The position numbers and the translations under genes were made by a program. A stretch of DNA of 64,000 nt from the NCBI RefSeq assembly GCF_902830275.1, contig NZ_CADESW010000007.1, positions 1-64,000 on the forward strand. The letters run 5' to 3'. Positions 62,117-64,000 of the stretch are shown here, one piece after another. Below the pieces are notes generated by a model that saw only the letters and a list, made by a program, of their open reading frames with translations, was not told where the DNA came from and did not search any database. This DNA comes from Burkholderia stagnalis. Its GTDB lineage: Bacteria > Pseudomonadota > Gammaproteobacteria > Burkholderiales > Burkholderiaceae. Position 1 is the first letter of the stretch, and each line of letters starts with the position of its first letter.

Positions 62117-62620
62117 TTACTGAACGACGAACTCGGTGAACAGCACGTCGTCGACCTTCGCATGCTGGTTGCCCGGCTGCGTCGGCTGCTCGATCAGGCC
62201 CTTCAGCTCGCCGGCGAGCGCGCGCTTGCCGTCGGGCGTCGCGAGTTCCTCGGGACGCTTGTTGCTCAGCGCGAGCAGGATGCGGCTGCGGGTTTCCGGC
62301 ATCCGCGCGGTCAACTGCTCCTGCGCCTTCGGGTCGGTGAGCTTCAGCGACAGGCCGACGCGCAGGTAGTGCTGGATGCCGTCGTCGGACTGCAGGTTCA
62401 CGGTGAGCGGGTCGAGCGGGAAGAACACCGGCGCGGCCAGCGGCGGCGGCTCGACGGGCCCGCTCGCATGGCCGACGCCCTGCTTGCTCAGGAACACGTA
62501 CATGCCGCCCGCGGCGGCAGCCGCCGCGCCGAGCGTGATGACGGCGAGAAGCGCGATGCGCTTGAGCTTGCCGGACGAAGCGGGCTTGTCGGCGGGCGGA
62601 TTTGCGGTCGTGGAGGCCAT
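62117..62620 (-). CDS. fliL: Flagellar basal-body protein FliL
   Basis: FliL surrounds the stator and supports torque. The 167-residue product has one membrane helix (LKRIALLAVITLGAAAAAAGGMYVFL) and the periplasmic stomatin-like domain (FFPLDPLTVNLQSDDGIQHYLRVGLSLKL, TARMPETRSRILLALS, VLFTEFVVQ). It is the first gene of the operon. ATG 62620 fits the family; the 180 bases to the lrgB-like gene show nothing coding. Confidence 0.94.
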   Translation of the reverse strand: MASTTANPPADKPASSGKLKRIALLAVITLGAAAAAAGGMYVFLSKQGVGHASGPVEPPPLAAPVFFPLDPLTVNLQSDDGIQHYLRVGLSLKLTDPKAQEQLTARMPETRSRILLALSNKRPEELATPDGKRALAGELKGLIEQPTQPGNQHAKVDDVLFTEFVVQ

Positions 62621-62833
62621 GTGAATGCGTGCGTGGTGACTCGTAGCATGCATTGTTCGGCATCCGGCCCGAAGCCGATGGGCGGAAAAGAGGGGGGAAT
62701 TGCGGCTATCTCAGGCGATTGTCGGGCGGGGGGCCCGGCCGGCGGCGGGGAAACGGGGCATGATCGCCGCGGGCGGGCCGACGCCCGGGGCAGGGTGGCC
62801 GCACACCGCGCGGTGCGCGGCGGCGGCGCCTGA

Positions 62834-63556
62834 TCAGATCGGCAGCAGCGACAGCAGCGGCGCGAGCAGCACCATCGCGACACCCGCGATCATCATCGTC
62901 AGGCTCGACACGACGCCTTCCTCGCTGCCGATCTCGCGCGCCTTCGCGGTGCCGACCCCGTGCGCGGCCGCGCCGAACAGCGCGCCGCGCGCGAGCCGCG
63001 TGCGCATCGGCACGAGCGCGAGCACGATTTCGCCGAGCAGCATCCCGCAGATGCCGGTCGCGATCACGAACAGCGCGGTGAGATCCTTCGGCGCATGGAT
63101 CTTGTCGGAGACGGCCAGCGCGAACGGCGTCGACACCGAGCGGGTCATCAGCGAGCGCTGCAGCTCCGGCGACAGGTGCAGCAGCTTCGCGAGCAGCAGC
63201 GACCCGCACACGCCGGCGGCGATGCCCACCGCGACGCCGACCGACAGCGACAGCCAGTGGCGGCGGATCAGGTCGCGATAGTCGTAGATCGGCACCGCGA
63301 ACGCGATCGTCGCCGGGCCGAGCAGCCACATCAGCCAGCGCGTGTCGCGGAAGTAGACCGAATACGGGATGCCCGTCAGCGCGACGAGCGCGACCAGCAC
63401 GCCGGGCACGAACACGAGCGGCGAGAACAGCAGCGTCTTCTTGTACGCGTAGAGCCGCTTCGACGCGAAGTACAGCGCGACCGTCAGCACGAAGCAGCCG
63501 ACGGAGATCGCGGCATTCGTCTGGTCGGCGGACAGGGTCGGCAGCGCGGCAAACAT
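62834..63556 (-). CDS. LrgB/CidB-family membrane protein
   Basis: The 240-residue protein has about seven membrane helices and the LrgB hallmarks: YKKTLLFSPLVFVPG, LLGPATIAFAVPIYDYRDLIRRHW, LMTRSVSTPFALAVSDKI and FGAAAHGVGTAKAREIG. With LrgA it forms a holin/antiholin-like pair that affects murein hydrolase activity or carries small acids such as pyruvate. It follows the lrgA-like gene by 37 bases. Confidence 0.92.
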   Translation of the reverse strand: MFAALPTLSADQTNAAISVGCFVLTVALYFASKRLYAYKKTLLFSPLVFVPGVLVALVALTGIPYSVYFRDTRWLMWLLGPATIAFAVPIYDYRDLIRRHWLSLSVGVAVGIAAGVCGSLLLAKLLHLSPELQRSLMTRSVSTPFALAVSDKIHAPKDLTALFVIATGICGMLLGEIVLALVPMRTRLARGALFGAAAHGVGTAKAREIGSEEGVVSSLTMMIAGVAMVLLAPLLSLLPI

Positions 63557-63593
63557 GAGGCGGATTCCGGGAGTGGGGAGGGGCGGGCGGGGA

Positions 63594-64000
63594 TCAGGCG
63601 CGCACGCGGCGGCGCTCGGCCACCACGCGCTGCACGACGAGCCGGCGCTCGAGCTTCGCGGCGAGATCGACCGCGACGGCCACCGCGACCATCACGAACG
63701 CGGTGCCGGCGACCACCACCAGCGCGAGCCGCCAGCCGTCCTCGCGGAACAGCCCGCCATACTGCACGGCGGCCACCGCGGCCGGCACGAAGAACAGCAG
63801 CATGTCGGACAGCAGCCAGTTCGCGCCGTCCTTGACCCACGCCGGCGCGACGCGGCCCGAGAACAGCAGCACGAGCAGCACCGCGAGGCCGATCACGCCG
63901 GACGGCACCGGCAGCCCGACCGCACGCACGGCCCAGTCGACCGCCATCCACAGCACGCCGAGTGCGGCGGCCTGCAGCACGATCCGGCCCGTGCGCGCAA
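63594..64000 (-). CDS. LrgA/CidA-family membrane protein, N-terminus beyond the window
   Basis: At least 135 residues are visible and the frame stays open to the right edge. Hydrophobic helices with GLPVPSGVIGLAVLLVLLFSG and ANWLLSDMLLFFVPAAVAAVQYG are typical of LrgA/CidA holin-like proteins. A GTG at 63980 could be read as a start, but the frame upstream (ARTGRI) continues the protein, so the true start is probably outside. It pairs with the lrgB-like gene. Confidence 0.88.
   Translation of the reverse strand, partial: ARTGRIVLQAAALGVLWMAVDWAVRAVGLPVPSGVIGLAVLLVLLFSGRVAPAWVKDGANWLLSDMLLFFVPAAVAAVQYGGLFREDGWRLALVVVAGTAFVMVAVAVAVDLAAKLERRLVVQRVVAERRRVRA

Noticed and set aside
59846..62833. 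995-codon plus-strand frame opposite fliL-fliP
   Set aside because: Runs across seven oppositely oriented flagellar genes with intact motifs; Arg/His-rich and featureless.

Overview
The window is high-GC DNA (about two thirds G+C in the right half, lower in the left third) with gene content and order typical of a Burkholderia species, most likely of the B. cepacia complex, on chromosome 1. The species call is inference from gene families (EgtBD, SrpA-type catalase with an ECF sigma factor, an OmpC-type porin, the fliLMNOPQR order next to a LuxR-type regulator). Nothing in the window names the strain.

Layout. (1) 1-14.4 kb is an accessory, partly decayed defence and secretion island: the right end of an IS407-type insertion sequence truncating hsdR, a ribbon-helix-helix protein, a dead IS110 transposase, an intact GmrSD-like restriction protein, and a type VI secretion module read leftwards (VgrG, a 951-residue putative cell-wall effector, a secreted putative immunity protein, a small ORF and a PAAR spike-tip protein). 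(2) 14.4-18.1 kb holds a SymE-like toxin gene with a long conserved leader, then a divergent ECF module: sigma and anti-sigma on the right, SrpA-type catalase and cytochrome b561 on the left, sharing mirror-image promoters. (3) 18.2-31.0 kb is a second T6SS/polymorphic-toxin island: a 40-bp dispersed repeat with a TATCCACA core around a small Ser/Pro-rich protein, eight small genes in tandem including two sets of paralogues, one RHS toxin and a VgrG. It ends near a tRNA-Val(GAC) gene.

(4) 31.6-45 kb is mostly stable chromosome: tRNA-Val, an atypical WecB-like epimerase, a 1.9-kb stretch without a convincing gene, glmS, an ECF41-type sigma factor with its carboxymuconolactone decarboxylase partner, ergothioneine genes egtB-egtD, small exported proteins, an MFS transporter and a DUF4382 lipoprotein. 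(5) 45.1-50.2 kb is a type III restriction-modification operon whose Res nuclease motif looks altered. (6) 50.5-64 kb carries a porin, a TctE/TctD-like two-component pair, a NitT/TauT-type ABC transporter, a NarL/RcsB-type response regulator, the flagellar export and switch operon fliL-M-N-O-P-Q-R, and an LrgB/LrgA pair that runs off the right edge.

How the parts fit. The left third combines anti-phage functions (hsdR remnant, GmrSD) with contact-dependent antagonism (two VgrG-effector-immunity modules), and mobile-element debris marks past rearrangement. The two ECF systems are self-contained: their promoters can be read in the sequence and match their sigma types. The most unusual material is the small-gene array downstream of the RHS toxin, where a family with an N-terminal CxxHG and a C-terminal CxxC recurs (once internally duplicated), together with the 40-bp repeat family beside it.
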